Source of the DNA: Dendrophyllia cribrosa
Lineage: Eukaryota; Cnidaria; Anthozoa; Scleractinia; Dendrophylliidae
DNA: 64,000 nucleotides
Direction of reading: 5' to 3'
Assembly (NCBI GenBank): GCA_024195265.1
Contig: JAJLRJ010000002.1
Location: forward strand, 20,856,070 to 20,920,069
Shown here: piece by piece, positions 11,475 through 23,262 of the stretch
How the letters are laid out: every line of letters begins with the position of its first letter
How positions within the stretch are numbered: the stretch's first letter is position 1
Program-made: the position numbers and the translations under genes
The notes under the pieces: model-generated
Told to the model about the DNA's origin: nothing
Seen by the model: the letters and a program-made list of their open reading frames with translations, nothing else
Databases searched by the model: none

Positions 11475-12470
11475 AATAGCGACCAGCTCTTTGTTATAAA
11501 ATTCGCGCGCGCGTGCACGAAATTGCACCAAATATTATTTATGCGCAGCCAACAAAATACATACAATCGATACTTCCCGCGTTAACAATATATAATACAG
11601 TGTCAGTGTATATAATTATTGGACTTTTAATATACGGGCACCAGCTTTTCATTTAAAAACACAGTAGTCTCATAATTTGACTTTTGGTAAAATCTAAGAT
11701 TTCATACGTGTGAAACGCGGTCACTTTATGGCAAAATGCTGGGTAGAAAAAATGAATGGACTTACCTGACATCCCCAATGTGATTGGCAGTGAATGATTC
11801 ACGATCCTCGAAAGTCCAGGACGAATTCAACTGAAAATTTTATAGTTAACACGGCGGGAAGAACTGGCCGTCGCGTATGAATGCATTCATACTTTGATTG
11901 TACCAAAACGAAACAACAAAGGTTCCCTTTTCGCCGACAACAACTGAAACCGTCCATTTCTGGTGCGGAAATGTTGCAATTTAGCCGCAGTTGCTTTAAC
12001 TGAAGACGGTCGCTAAACAATCGGACAAATTCAGCTTCCCTTCTAGTCAATGCATCATTTGTTATCATATCTCCAGTAACACCACCTCTCAATTCTCTTT
12101 AAAATGTGCGCCAAGTATTAGAACGTCAAATGATGAAATTCTGGAAAAGAACTGTTCAGCTAGCTGCCGAATATGTGCGACAGGAACGAAATAGAAGTTG
12201 TTGTAAAAACGAGACTATATATTCCTCGTGGTTTGGTGGCCGTTTGGCGCAAATAAATTTATTCTGGCGCGAAATGAATAGTGTGCATAAATTTAATACA
12301 ATGGTAATTGATCCACGTAATACTAACGACGACATGATTACTGGGACATGATACACTTTCGGTAGCATGACATATTTAATGAGATTAAATCACCTTCGGT
12401 GACCACAGAGATTAAATCTCCCCATGAAGCCGTACTTACAGTAAAAACTTTATGCGTTCTTTCATATAAC
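11475..12470. other. Stretch with no recognisable gene
   Basis: Short reading frames on both strands (up to 97 codons) lack family features or splice context. A small unrelated protein cannot be excluded. Confidence 0.5.
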
Positions 12471-12471
12471 A

Positions 12472-12817
12472 TACGAGTACATACGAGTCACGTACGACCG
12501 GCGTGCGAATTTGTGGGCGAAATACAAGGGGGCTTTGTGAAAAGGGTACAAATAGCGACATAAGATTCGCGCGTGTTTGCCCCCGAATTGCAAGGGATTG
12601 CGCGCACGAGGAACACGAACACCAGCGTTTTTTGTTTCATACTCGTACTTTCTTTCCTTCCTTCTTTCGAAGATGTCGTGCAGTTGCCCAGCAACAGCAT
12701 AAGAGCGAAGCATGCACGTGAAGCGACTCTTGTCTTGAAACCCAATATTGTAGTCTGAATTATTTGAATGTATGGAATGTATGAAACATAGTCTGTTTAT
12801 TTAAAATTGAGAAGAAA
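12472..12817 (+). repeat. Dispersed repeat P, copy 1
   Basis: It begins in CATACGAGTACATACGAGTC and ends at TTTAAAATTGAGAAGAAAG. Related copies are 15881-16072 (same orientation, truncated) and 16238-16640 (opposite orientation). Overlapping reading frames occur because the unit is GC-rich with few stops, not because it is a gene. Confidence 0.85.
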
Positions 12818-12964
12818 GATTTTAAATTTACGAACCTATAATATTAGATGCATTCAAGAGAAAATAATTTCTCTTGATGCATTGTATTTACTATAAGTAT
12901 ACATTATACTGGCATTCATAATCCAAGTACTTCATACGTCTTTAATTCATTATATAAGTAATTT

Positions 12965-13950
12965 TTGTCACGGAAAACTTTAAAAATGAGCGCAGTCACC
13001 CACCCTCTCTCTATAAACTGTAGTATTGGAAATTAAAACTGGGAGGTAAGTTAGAGCTTCTTTAAAAATTTCACGGGTTGTTTGGTAAATTTTCCTTTTA
13101 TTGTTAAATCGTGAACATATATTGTAATAACTTTCGCATGTTTTCAAGCAAGCAAATCGACATTCTTTATTAATCCAGGACAAAAACACAGTTTGGAAAA
13201 TATTCAATTTCAATACCTCTGCGTTTTGACATAACTGAACGCTCTCCGAGATTTTTAGAGCGCCGTTATGACGTGCTATGATTTTTTTTTGAAAATTTAT
13301 ATACGTTTATATTCTTAGATTTGCTTGCCTGCCGAATTTTTATTTAATACCTAATTTTCCTCCTTTTGATTGAAAACGAATTAAACTTTGTCCTTCGATC
13401 TGACGCGCAATTCATCATCGATAGGTAAATTCTTCACAAACCAAGTGGCCCCAGAGCACGTTTTTAAATAGCAGGAAGCGAATGAGAATACTTTGTAAGA
13501 GAGATGTTTTAAGCGCTAGCCCTTCGTCAAAGCGAATGCAACCATTCCCCTATTTTCACAGCTGGTTGAAGACACATACTATATGGAGCAAAGTTTCTAA
13601 AAACGGTCGCTAGCCAAGTGCAGAAAAGCAACAAAACTTGTAATCTTACCAATGATTTTTGCAAGGGCAATTGAACTTCAACTCTTCTATATCAGCTGTT
13701 GAAAAGGGAAGAACTGAAATCTAAGTGGCAGTAAGACTTCTTTAAGAATGTAATTTATTGTGTTGTTTGGTCAGCTTTTTTTGTGCATTAGTTAACCGTG
13801 ATTGGAAGTCGATTAGTTTAAACACCTTTGTCAACACCGAAATAAGAGAAATATTTTGAGCTATACAACCATGCGTGAGGCGTAAGCGGGTTGGCATGGA
13901 AACGAAATTTTTATTGCATATTCCCGCTTTATTGGACACCTTCAGGACCA
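12965..13950 (+). repeat. Retroelement-associated repeat upstream of duplicated segment B
   Basis: The order of blocks (CACCCTCTC..., AATCGTGAACATA, AGATTTGCTTGCCTGC, GCTAGCCCTTCGTC, TTGTTTGGTCAGC, TAGTTTAAACACCTTTGTCA) recurs in 52415-54490, where it is interrupted. It recurs in part at 19880-20175 and 42720-43140. The distal part equals 1353-1585 of copy A. No intact protein is seen. Confidence 0.8.
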
Positions 13951-13957
13951 AGATTTG

Positions 13958-14123
13958 CAGCCTGTTCCAGGCTCCGAGATAGTGGGGAATGCGCGAAGTA
14001 AAAAAGGGGAAAAATCGAGGGGGACTGGTCCGCCGACCGCCTTCTCCCCAGTTCCCCCGCGACTTTTTCCCTTTTTTTTTTACTTCGCGCGTTCCCCACT
14101 ATCTCGGAGCCTGGAACAGGCTA
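13958..14123. mobile_element. 166-bp foldback MITE, loop inverted relative to copy A
   Basis: It has the same 9-bp flanks (13949-13957 and 14124-14132) and the same length as 1586-1751. The central GC-rich loop here begins ATCGAGGGGGACTGGTCCGC, the reverse complement of the loop end in copy A, while the outer flanks keep their orientation. Confidence 0.9.
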
Positions 14124-14598
14124 CAAGATTTGGTGTCCGTCATAAAGACAGTATAGATCGCAAAGTGGAGTTATTCAGTAAATCGCATACCATCAGACCT
14201 GATGGTATGCGAACGCGGACGTGGACGCGGACGCGGACGCTGACGCTGAAGCGGACGCTCTCGAGGAATGGTTCCCATAGAAAACGTAAAATAGTCAACA
14301 GGTCTCAAGACTCTTCACTTCAGTCGACGTCAGTATTAAACAACAACATGGTGACCCCGACTCCTGAACGAAGATTCTGAGGAAACTCAACTCTTCTTTA
14401 GCTGCACGAGCGAAGAGGAACGGGCATCAGCACCAATTCCTTCCACCAGATCACCTTCACAGTGTTCCGTGCAAGAGATACTTCTTTCACTTCTTTTGAA
14501 GCTTGTGATAGTCAGCTTCTGATTCATCGGTGATGTGTACGGCATTTACGTCATTGGGCTTCATGGTTTTGCTTTGCTTTATGTACACAGGTCCAATA

Positions 14599-15544
14599 TC
14601 ACGACCTTGAACGTTTTACAGAATTCAAGACAAAGAATGAAGGACACTCGCGGTTTGGTGACATAGAACTTTGTCTTTGCAGTGATGTCATTGCAAGTGA
14701 CGTTAGCATCTCCGATTCCACAGTTCTGGCGATCTGTTCCGCACATACCTCGGATGACGGCGTCGCTGGCTTCAGGTTCTTCTTGGTTAGCCCGATCTGT
14801 GGAAGCATGAAGGTTCGTATGCAGGATACCATGACACCAGTGTCAACTTTGCCTGTGGCCTCACGGGATGAACTGCTATGTAATCGCTTTTTGGGTGAAA
14901 CACTACTGGAGCGAACACCTCACGTGACTCGCGGTTGTCTATGGCGTGGATTGATACAGCATTGAAGTCGAAGTCCGATCGCCATCATATTCATTGCTGT
15001 CCTGGTCGGATGTATCGTCTGCAGCAAGTTGGCGCTTAAAGATTTCTTTTTTCCTTTTGTCTTGCCCGGCCCCATTTTCTTGAGACAGGCTCGCTCGAAG
15101 TGCCCTTCCTTGCCACAGAATTTACACGTTGTTTCCTTCGAGGGGCACGGTTTTAACTTTAGCTTGAGGTGTTTTTTTTTAAACTCATTCCTTTGTGACT
15201 TCTTGGTTGGGTCACGTGTGTGTGAGGCATTGTCATGATATGGACGTCACCGTTGTCTACTAGCTTTTCATTGTTATTTCCACGGCTTCGATTAATCTTC
15301 TCATTACTCATAAGCCGTCTTTAACAGACACGTCTTTCCCCTTCGCCATCAATTTACGTTTGCACAGTTCGTTTGTACAGCCATGGACGAGCTTATCTAC
15401 AGTGTCTGTGATCTGATCACAGATCAGCATTACAACGTCACAAAACTCTGTTTCAAGATGGCGGATTACGAACAAGAAGCGTATGAAAAGCACCTCTTTC
15501 TTCTTTCCGTAGAAGCAACTGTCGAGCCCACAATCTTCTTTCAT
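14599..15544 (-). pseudogene. Degenerate LTR-retrotransposon gag/protease remnant (copy B)
   Basis: Same content as the copy A remnant: a gag-like helical stretch at 15544-15308, a CCHC zinc knuckle near 15126-15085 and a possible protease fragment at 14832-14599. Single-base T-run differences from copy A change the frames between pieces. No reverse transcriptase or integrase follows, so the fragment cannot encode a working element. Confidence 0.65.
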
Positions 15545-15880
15545 ACGTAACTGCTACCTCTTCGTCTAACATCATCATCTTTAGCAGCAACAACCTTTTC
15601 TTCTCTCTAGATCTAGAGGCCAGTTTGCACCGACATATACATTAAAACGGTTGGCGTAAACAAAGAGAATGTGTGACTTACGCCTTTTATTAGGGATTAT
15701 TGTTTTTGGAATAATTCAGTTTTGAAGTTGTATTTATTATAATAACTTAAACAACAGATTATTTTCCATTTCCCTTTTCAGTTCTGATAAACGCCCTAAA
15801 TTTTGATGTCCGTCCAGGATCGTGACCAGAACACCACACGGGTGACGGCCTACGAGTAGATACGAGTAACATACGAGTAC

Positions 15881-16072
15881 ATACGGATAACATACGAGTA
15901 CATACGAGTCACGTACGACCGGCGTGCGAATTTGTGGGCGAAATACAAGGGGGCTTTGTGAAAAGGGTACAAATAGCGTCATAAGATTCGCGCGTGTTTG
16001 CCCCCGAATTGCAAGGGATTGCGCGCACGAGGAACACGAACACCAGCGTTTTTTGTTTCATACTCATACTTG
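15881..16072 (+). repeat. Dispersed repeat P, copy 2 (truncated)
   Basis: It matches the first ~190 bp of 12472-12817, up to TTTGTTTCATACTCATACTT, then diverges. With copy 3 it forms a large inverted pair around 16073-16237. Confidence 0.85.
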
Positions 16073-16237
16073 AAATAGTCACTCGCAAAGCTAGGAGTGG
16101 ATGCACATTTCATTTTTTCACGTTTTATAACATGCATGCTTTTTTATAGCATGTACCAACAGACCTTACCAGCACTGTTATTTTGGTTCTGTATCTATCA
16201 ACAGAAATCGGTTTGAATGACTGGTAAAAGTCGGTGT

Positions 16238-16640
16238 GGGAAAATCTTTCTTCTCAATTTTAAATAAACAGACTATGTTTCATACATTCCATACATTCAA
16301 ATAATTCAGACTACAATATTGGGTTTCAAGACAAGAGTCGCTTCACGTGCATGCTTCGCTCTTATGCTGTTGCTGGGCAACTGCACGACATCTTAGAAGG
16401 AAGGAAAGAAAGTACGAGTATGAAACAAAAAACGCTGGTGTTCGTGTTCCTCGTGCGCGCAATCCCTCGCAATTCAGGGGCAAATACGCGCGAATCTTGT
16501 GTCGCTATTTGTACCCTTTTCACAAAGTCCCCTTGTGTTTCGCCCATAAATTCGCATGCCGGTCGTATGTACTCGTATGTCACCCGTGTTGTGTTCTGGT
16601 CACGATCGTACGTCCAAGGACATGTTGCCACGACTTGCCC
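16238..16640 (-). repeat. Dispersed repeat P, copy 3 (opposite orientation)
   Basis: Reverse complement of 12472-12817. It also includes a GTGACCAGAACAC block matching 15820-15845. Reading frames of up to 126 codons here are by-products of the repeat. Confidence 0.8.
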
Positions 16641-16779
16641 CCTCTGCAGGTGACTGGTCGCCGCGACTTGTTTATACCAAACGACTGGTCGCGGCGACCG
16701 GTCGGAGCGACTGGTGGGCCCGAATAGTCTTCTCGTGTGTGCCGACCTTTATAACCACCCTGCGCAAGTCAACACATTG

Positions 16780-16990
16780 AAGTTGTCATTTTTCAACTTT
16801 TGTTGTCAAGCGGCCAATTACAAGCATGAATGCGTGGGACTTAAGGTCCTTAAGGCCGACCAAACTTGAGTACTTGCGAGTCAACTTGCGACTCCGGTTT
16901 GTTCAGCCAGCGCAAGTTGTCATTTTTCAATCAGCGCTGACTTGCGTTGCCGTTTGGCCAGGGCTTAAGTAAACGGGTTGAATGTGTTAA
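16780..16990 (-). repeat. Short dispersed repeat 3' of gene copy 1
   Basis: Rich in CAAGT/ACTTG words and ending GGCCAGGGCTTAAG. The same repeat flanks the 3' side of gene copy 2 (42165-42410) and copy 3 (49060-49410), so it was already present when the locus duplicated. Confidence 0.75.
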
Positions 16991-17434
16991 GAACGATATT
17001 TTTATTTCTTTTGTCTCCAACTATTTTGATCAGTTTCAACTAATACTAATACTCCGCTTGTTTTTGTCTGACAACAGTTTTACTTATGAAAAACTTGACT
17101 TATTTAGCATATGAATGCAAATAAAGTTACATGTAAAATTTAAACCAGCCTATGTTTCTGAAAGCTATTTGATTCGTTACATTTTTTCTAGTCCATTAAA
17201 AAAATGACAAGTTTAATTAGCGTTAATTTCAGTTAAAGGCACGCAAAACATCCAAACAAAAAATTAGTAAGCTATTGTACGTTGAAATGAATGCGCGATC
17301 TACAGGCGGGAAGTGAAAAGTCGAGTTTTTAGCGAACTCCAATGGCAGTGGCGTGGAAGCCGTACTTGGTCCAGCGGTTACTGGAAGTGTAGCAGCCGCA
17401 GCCCCCAAAATGCAGCTCTGTCAGGAAGAAAAAC

Positions 17435-17648
17435 GGGATATACTTCATGGTGGGTTTTAATTTATGCACATCAAAGAATCCGGCACTTATTTAGGGCTAA
17501 AAACTCATTTTAAAATGGTTAGCTTTTATTTACTGTTATGGATATCACTACCTATAACAGTAAATAAAAGCTAACCATTTTAAAATGAGTTTTTAGGATC
17601 CCTATATGATAGGATCCGTATATGGTGTGTTACCATGAAGTATATACC
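17435..17648. mobile_element. 214-bp MITE inserted in exon 2 of gene copy 1, 8-bp target duplication
   Basis: The ends GG(G/T)ATATACTTCATGGT are inverted. AGAAAAAC flanks both sides (17427-17434 and 17649-17656) and is single in the uninterrupted gene copies 2 and 3. Inside is a perfect hairpin with 43-nt arms (17497-17539 and 17554-17596). An 8-bp duplication is compatible with hAT, P or Merlin-type families; the family is not resolved. Confidence 0.92.
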
Positions 17649-18299
17649 AGAAAAACTCGTTTGGCATCATGCGATCAGGATTGGTGATGGGAATTGTCCC
17701 GGAACGCCAGTCTACGGCGACACCGGTGCTCTCGTAGGCCAGGTTCGGATGATAGCCACTGGGGGTTTGCAGATTGTGGTTTGGCATAAACGCGAACAAG
17801 CTGTTGGTATTTGCGTCACAGTTTTTAAACTGGATCGTGTGCCCGTTAGATTTGAAGCCTTGAAAACTCTTAGTTCGTGCAGCTGATGCTGGAATGATGC
17901 CAAGGAAAATGTACTCTTTCATGAAGACGTTCTTTGGTGTAGTGTAACCGGAGAAGCTGTTGACCAGAACCCCAAAATCTGTGTTGGTGAAAGATGGATG
18001 AGGCTGGATCAGAGTGTATGACTCGCTGCGGTCAGTCTTTTTCTGCAACTTCAACAGGACATTTTTCTTGTCTCGGAATAGGGCTCTGACAATCAGCTCC
18101 GCATGTCGACTTCTAGTGAGACTGCGGGGAAGGAAGGTGAAGCCACCGCCATGAATTGCCATCTCGCAGTACACCTCAATGGGTTCAATGTTTGGTAGGG
18201 GCTGTATCTTATACACCCCACTCAGTGAGTTCGGCTCCAGGCTGTAGCAGTCACTAGGAAACTGACATAAAAAAGAATTGATACATCAATATAGTTAAC

Positions 18300-18425
18300 A
18301 ACCATTCACCGAAGTGAAGGAGGCAAGTGATGGATATTTACCGAGCCTCGAAGCGGCGAGATAAATATTCACCACTGGCCACCGACACTGAGGCGAATAG
18401 TTGTTTCAGTAGTGTATACTAATTT
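18300..18425. mobile_element. Palindromic MITE in intron of gene copy 1
   Basis: Inverted ends AACAACYATTC surround a hairpin containing GATATTTACCGAGCCTCGAA and its near reverse complement. The same element lies at the same intron position in copies 2 and 3, so it predates the gene duplications. Confidence 0.8.
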
Positions 18426-18596
18426 GTTTTATTACTTTAGTCTTTTTAACATTTTCGAAGGACTTCAGCTGCTAACAAACGTATCTAACGCATCCTTTTA
18501 ATCTGTGATTACTACTAGCAAGTATTTATTTTAAAAAGACAAGAAATGCAAACCCGAAAATATTGTAATGGTTCCGTTTTGTTTAAAGTGGCTATG

Positions 18597-19355
18597 AAGT
18601 AAAATATTAGTGATGCTCATTTGAAAGGCTTTTCAAAATAACGAAGAATGGCGTTTTCTGATTTGAAAAATCTTTTTTCTTTTCAGAGATATGAGTTTTT
18701 GTGTTATGCAAATTAGCAAATAGATGACGTCATGAATCTTTCCATTGAGAAGATAGATCACAAAATCAAGAATATCTTTGAAATTATAAGAGTAATATTA
18801 TTCAAACTTGGCACCAATAATGACCTTCAAGAAAGGTACAACATGCCGCAGAGCATGTTGTAACCATGGCAACACACTTGGCTCCAGTCCCTTTCTGTTG
18901 TAAACCATATATCTCAATATTCTATCAAATCAGGCGAGACAGACAGTCCTGCTCGAAACACACATAGAGTCCATGTTGCTGTAGGTCTCCTAATAAACTC
19001 ATTTAGAGTGAATGATGTTTGGTTAAGACAAAAAATGGGAAGGTCAGTTCTGCAAAAACTTGATCTGGAAGCAAAACTGTTGTCATGGCAACAGCACAAT
19101 GGGTGTCATTTTATGCCTTGCCTGATGTACATTACTGGTGCAAAGTTTGAAGAGCACCGCTCTAATAGTTCTAAAGATATTCTGTATTTTGTAAATTTGT
19201 CTTCCTTTAGAAGCATTTTATGACGTCATCACTTTTTACACAAAAACTTGAATATCTCCGGAATGAGGCAACATTTCAAAACAGAAAGCACTATTCTTCT
19301 TGTCTTCAAAAGGTCTTTCAAATAAGCTTCAGTTATTTTTTACTTCATAGGCACT
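18597..19355. mobile_element. TTAA-flanked element in intron of gene copy 1, 759 bp
   Basis: Ends AGTG(G/C)CTATGAAGTAAAA are inverted and flanked by TTAA (18593-18596 and 19356-19359). Introns of copies 2 and 3 have a single TTAA at the matching position (TTTTGCTTAACAG followed by CCAGTGCACTGAAAC-like sequence), which proves the insertion. Related ends bound 32662-34544. There is no transposase frame. Confidence 0.88.
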
Positions 19356-19879
19356 TTAAAAATACTCTACCAGTGCACTGAAACTGTTAGTAAGTCTCCT
19401 TCGCTGTGAATCTTGGTAAAGTCGCAAAATTATTATGGACTATAACTAGTTGATGTTTTGTTTTAAAGGAAATATGAATGAAATGAAAATACGGAATTCT
19501 TACTGTCTTTTCCTCGCAGGTGCAACAACCATAAATATGAGCCGTGTTCCACTGCATTACGATAGATTAAGGACGGTAAGAAAAATGGAAGGCCGCATCT
19601 GCAAACAAAGATAAATAGAATAATTTAAAGCTCAGCTCATTGTAAATCCAAGTTTTAAACGTTAATAAAATCGATTCGTCAAATCGCTTATTCTATCACA
19701 TATCACTCTATGTCGACACAATCATTGAGGAAAATCCATTTACAGTTCAACCGAGAGTACAAATCTTCTGTAGTGATTACTTATAGCCGATTACTATAGG
19801 TATACATGGTGCTGGAATATTTAATGCGAGTTTTTCACACGGCTTAAATTCAGTGTTAGCTTACAAGTAAGTTTTGTCA

Positions 19880-20175
19880 GCCGAGGGAAGACTTTAAAAA
19901 TGAGCAGGATCACCCCACCCCCTCTCTTTCAGCTCCTTAAAGTGTAGTGTTGGAATTAAAAGCAGCGAGGGAAGTTAATGCCGAACTTTAATTAATATAA
20001 GAATTTAATTTAATGGTTGTTTGTTAAATTTTCCGTTCATTATTGAATCGTGAACATAAATTTCATTAGTTTCGCATGTGTTCAAGCAAAAGTATCGACA
20101 TTCCGTTTAATTCTAGAACTACATTTGGAGGATAGTTTGGAAAAATATTAAATTTCAATTCATGATACCTCAGGA
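19880..20175 (+). repeat. Partial copy of the retroelement-associated repeat
   Basis: It shares CACCCC...CTCTTTC, AATCGTGAACATAAA, TTTCGCATGTGTTCAAGCAA and AATTTCAAT blocks with 12980-13215 and 52430-52635. Confidence 0.75.
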
Positions 20176-20290
20176 CCGTTAGCCCGGTAAAAATTATTGG
20201 GGGGCCTATCACGAATGCGAAGGCGCGATTTTCTAGTGGTGTGCTCCACGGGATTTTTTTGAAATATAAAAAAAAATCTTGTGGCCTAAA

Positions 20291-22300
20291 AGCAGGGAAT
20301 TTGAGGGGCTTAGACTTTTTCAGGCTTTCTCCAAAATTTATGACGAATTATTAATTGGGTGCTTAGCTAGAATGTCGTTTTGTAACTGGTTTGTGTTGGC
20401 GATGTATTAGATATGTGTACATAGAAACCTTTTATGGAACCAGGTTATATGTTAATAAAATATTTTATAGCTCAATGGTTTATTTATGTAGTATAAGACA
20501 AGTTATTGTATATGTGTGAAGCACTGTATATGTATATGCGTAAAGCACATTGTTTTTCTAAACTTGGTAATAGAGCTCAAAAATACGGCAAACTCCAAGC
20601 GAAAGGAAAACACTCTTCAAAAAGATTCTCGAAATATAGGCATTCCAAAACTTGGTAATTATATAATAGACCTTAAAAATACATACCTTGTACGTTGCTT
20701 CAGTCAGTCTGTCCCTGCAAACGACAAAGGCAAATTGCTTCGATGATCGAAACTATAGAGAGCACCAAGACCTCCCAGCAAACATGTGGATCATCACAAA
20801 CATATGAGTACAGTTAAAACATATATACTGAATTATATAGTTCGAAGTGTCAAAAAATACATTACAAACACATATATATAACACAACGTGTGTGAAAGTG
20901 CTCAAAATGCATAATACTCCAGGGAAACTATTACATAATCCTTTAAAAATGCCCTGATTGTGCGTCGGATCGAAGGTCAAGGTCAACCCTTGCTTCATTC
21001 GTATTTTTATCAAAAGAAGGAAAATTAGATAAATAGAAGGTAAATAAGATCAAAAACCCCATACATTAATTATACATGTATGCGCTATTGTTTTTCGTTA
21101 GGCGTTTTATTGTTTTGGCTTTTGTTTCAGTTTTAAGAACAGTATGCATAACTAATGTTTGGGGTTATACGGAAATCTTTCCTAAATAGAATTCTGAAGG
21201 GAAGCAAAACTGAGAAAGGGATTGATACTTCAATAAGAAGGTACTGATACATCCCGATCTCTCTCAGTTTCAAAATCCGTGAAATGTGCATTCAACCTCC
21301 CGACAAAAGCCTTTGTTTTCGACTCTGTTAACTTCACCTTCCAAACATGTATATACCCCAAGTTATTGCAGAAACGTTGTCAAAGAAAATACCAAATACC
21401 AAATAGGAATTAATTAAAGCTTAATGATATTCACAGAGGTATTCTTTCGCATACATGACATTTCAACAGATATTTCTTCCAAACAAATTTCTATCGAAAA
21501 TAATGAACCAATTGTTATCTCAGGAATGAATAGTTTTTATTTCTGAACAACTTCTCTTCTTTTCTTCTCTGCGCCGAATATCATAAAGGCACTTAATTCC
21601 TATTTGGTATTTTGTGTTTTCTATGACAACGTTTCTGCAATTAGGTGTATATTAGCACTCATGTGCTACTCACAAAGATTATGTAATAGTTTCCCTGGAG
21701 TATTATGAGCACTTTCACACACGTGTGTTTGTAATGTGTTTTTTGACACTTCGAACTATATAATTATGTTTTTAACTGTACTCATATGTTTGTGATGATC
21801 CACATGTTTGCTGGGAGGTCTTGGTGCACTCCAAAAGGTAGTTTCGATCTTCAAAGCAATCTACCTTTGTCGTTTGCAGGGACAGACTGACTGAAGCAAC
21901 GTACAAGGTATGTATTTTTAAGGTCTATTATGTAATTGCCAAGTTTAGGAATGCGTATATTTCGAGAATCTTTTTGAAGCGTGTTTTCCTTTCGCTTGCA
22001 GTTTGCCGTCCTGATTTTTTAGCTCTATTACCAAGTTTAGAAACGTGCTTTACGCAAATAGATGTACAGTGCTTTACGCAAATACAATTATAACTTGTCT
22101 TTCACTACATAAATGAAACCATTGAGTTATAAAAGCTTTTATTAACATATAACCTGGTCCGATAAAAGGTTTCTATGTACACATCTCAAATACATCACCA
22201 ACACAAACCAGTTACAAAACGACATTCTAGCTGAGCACCCAACAATTCGTCATAAATTTGGGCGAAAGCCTAAAAAGCATACAACCCCTCAAATGCCCTA
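20291..22300. repeat. Large imperfect palindrome, arms ~0.63 kb
   Basis: The left arm 20291-20942 and right arm 21676-22300 are diverged reverse complements over their whole length. Blocks such as CAGTCAGTCTGTCCCTGCAA and ATAGTTTCCCTGGAGTATTA reappear inverted. Inside the loop a second inverted pair (about 21355-21420 and 21588-21650) carries TACCAAATAGGAATTAATT. No transposase-like protein is seen. It could be a foldback element or an inverted duplication. Confidence 0.85.
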
Positions 22301-22821
22301 CGTCATATCAAACTTTGAGTTAAGATTTTGGGTTCATAAAAGAACTTTTCACTCCTTTGATGGTCTTTTTTATTTTTAAGTTTTTGGGCTGTATTGTTTG
22401 TAAAACAATGGTTAGAAAGAACCAACGCGGAAGCCGACTTAACCGAAGCGCGTAATTCAAAGATCTTCGTTGTTGTTAGTGGTACGAATCCAACCCTTTA
22501 GGGCTGGGGGTGAAGTATAAATTGTGAAGCTTAGGAACGATCTAACGGGTGATGGGTGGGGAAAAGCAGTCTTGTCAGTACGCTCGTGCGGCAGCACTGT
22601 AACTTGTTGCCTTTCGCGTAGGGTCCTTAACAAATTCACAGGAAAAGTTGAAAATTTACATGCACATGTAAAAATAAATTTACAACATGTAAATATGGAT
22701 TTACATACTTTGTAAACTGCGATTTACATGTTAGGATTTTGTAAATAAAATTTACATGAAATTTACAGGTTTGAGCACACATGTAAATCTACTGTAAATA
22801 GTTATTTACATGGTTCTTGTT

Positions 22822-23262
22822 ACAGTGAGAAAAAAGGGACACATGTAAATAACATGGAAATTATTTCACACACATTTACAGTATCTAGACCCTGTAAATA
22901 ACATGTAAATCGAACAACGGAGCTTGCAAGGAACCCTGTAAATAACATGTAAATCGAGAAAGGGAGGCTATCCTGTAAATAACATGTAAATCGAGAAAGG
23001 GAGCCTATAAAGAACCCTGTAAATAACATGTAAATCGAAAAAAGGAAGGCTATCATGTAAATAACATGTAAATCGAAAAAGGGAGGCTAACATGTAAATA
23101 ACATGTAAATCGAAAAAGGGAGGCTAACCTGTAAATAACATGTAAATAAAAAGGGGGGCTATCCTGTAAATAACATGTAAATACAAAAAGGGAGGCTAAC
23201 CTGTAAATAGCATGTAAATCGAAAAAGGGAGTCTGTAAGGAACCTTATAAATAACATGTTAA
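22822..23262 (-). repeat. Left minisatellite array, ~38-bp unit
   Basis: About ten units of CCTGTAAATAACATGTAAAT followed by CGAAAAAGGGAGGCTAT. Unit length varies slightly. The plus-strand copies at 30846-31800 are its reverse complement. Confidence 0.92.

Larger units (their letters stand above)
13671..15880. repeat. Segmental duplication copy B
   Basis: Near-identical partner of 1-3514. It retains the empty TAA site (13722-13724) of the Harbinger-like element and carries the foldback MITE with its loop reversed. Confidence 0.92.
17329..19598 (-). pseudogene. Broken copy 1 of a secreted fibrinogen-domain-like gene
   Basis: Exon 1 is 19504-19598, the intron 18262-19503 and exon 2 17329-18261, read on the minus strand. 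Exon 2 starts FPSDCYSLEPNSLSGVYKIQ after a TTATGTCAG acceptor and matches copies 2 and 3. Two lesions are seen. Exon 1 is 95 nt instead of the 96 nt of copy 3; the changed bases shift the frame and meet a TAA in the signal peptide. Exon 2 carries a 214-bp transposon with an 8-bp duplication (17435-17656), so translation leaves the family sequence after RMMPNEFF and stops at 17602. Without the insertion and duplication, exon 2 is exactly 711 nt, and the displaced C-terminal codons (17329-17434) remain intact. The exon lesion therefore looks recent. The final GGCGCYTSSNRW segment is lost from any product. Confidence 0.88.

Noticed and set aside
12462..16780. Overlapping frames of 60-126 codons in repeat P copies
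   Set aside because: Open frames occur on both strands in each repeat copy, are GC-rich and change frame between copies, which fits a repeat, not a gene.
17635..17886. Plus-strand frame opposite gene copy 1 exon 2 (also 41476-41787 minus and 49787-50098 plus)
   Set aside because: Antisense shadow of the conserved exon; it is conserved only because the sense strand is.
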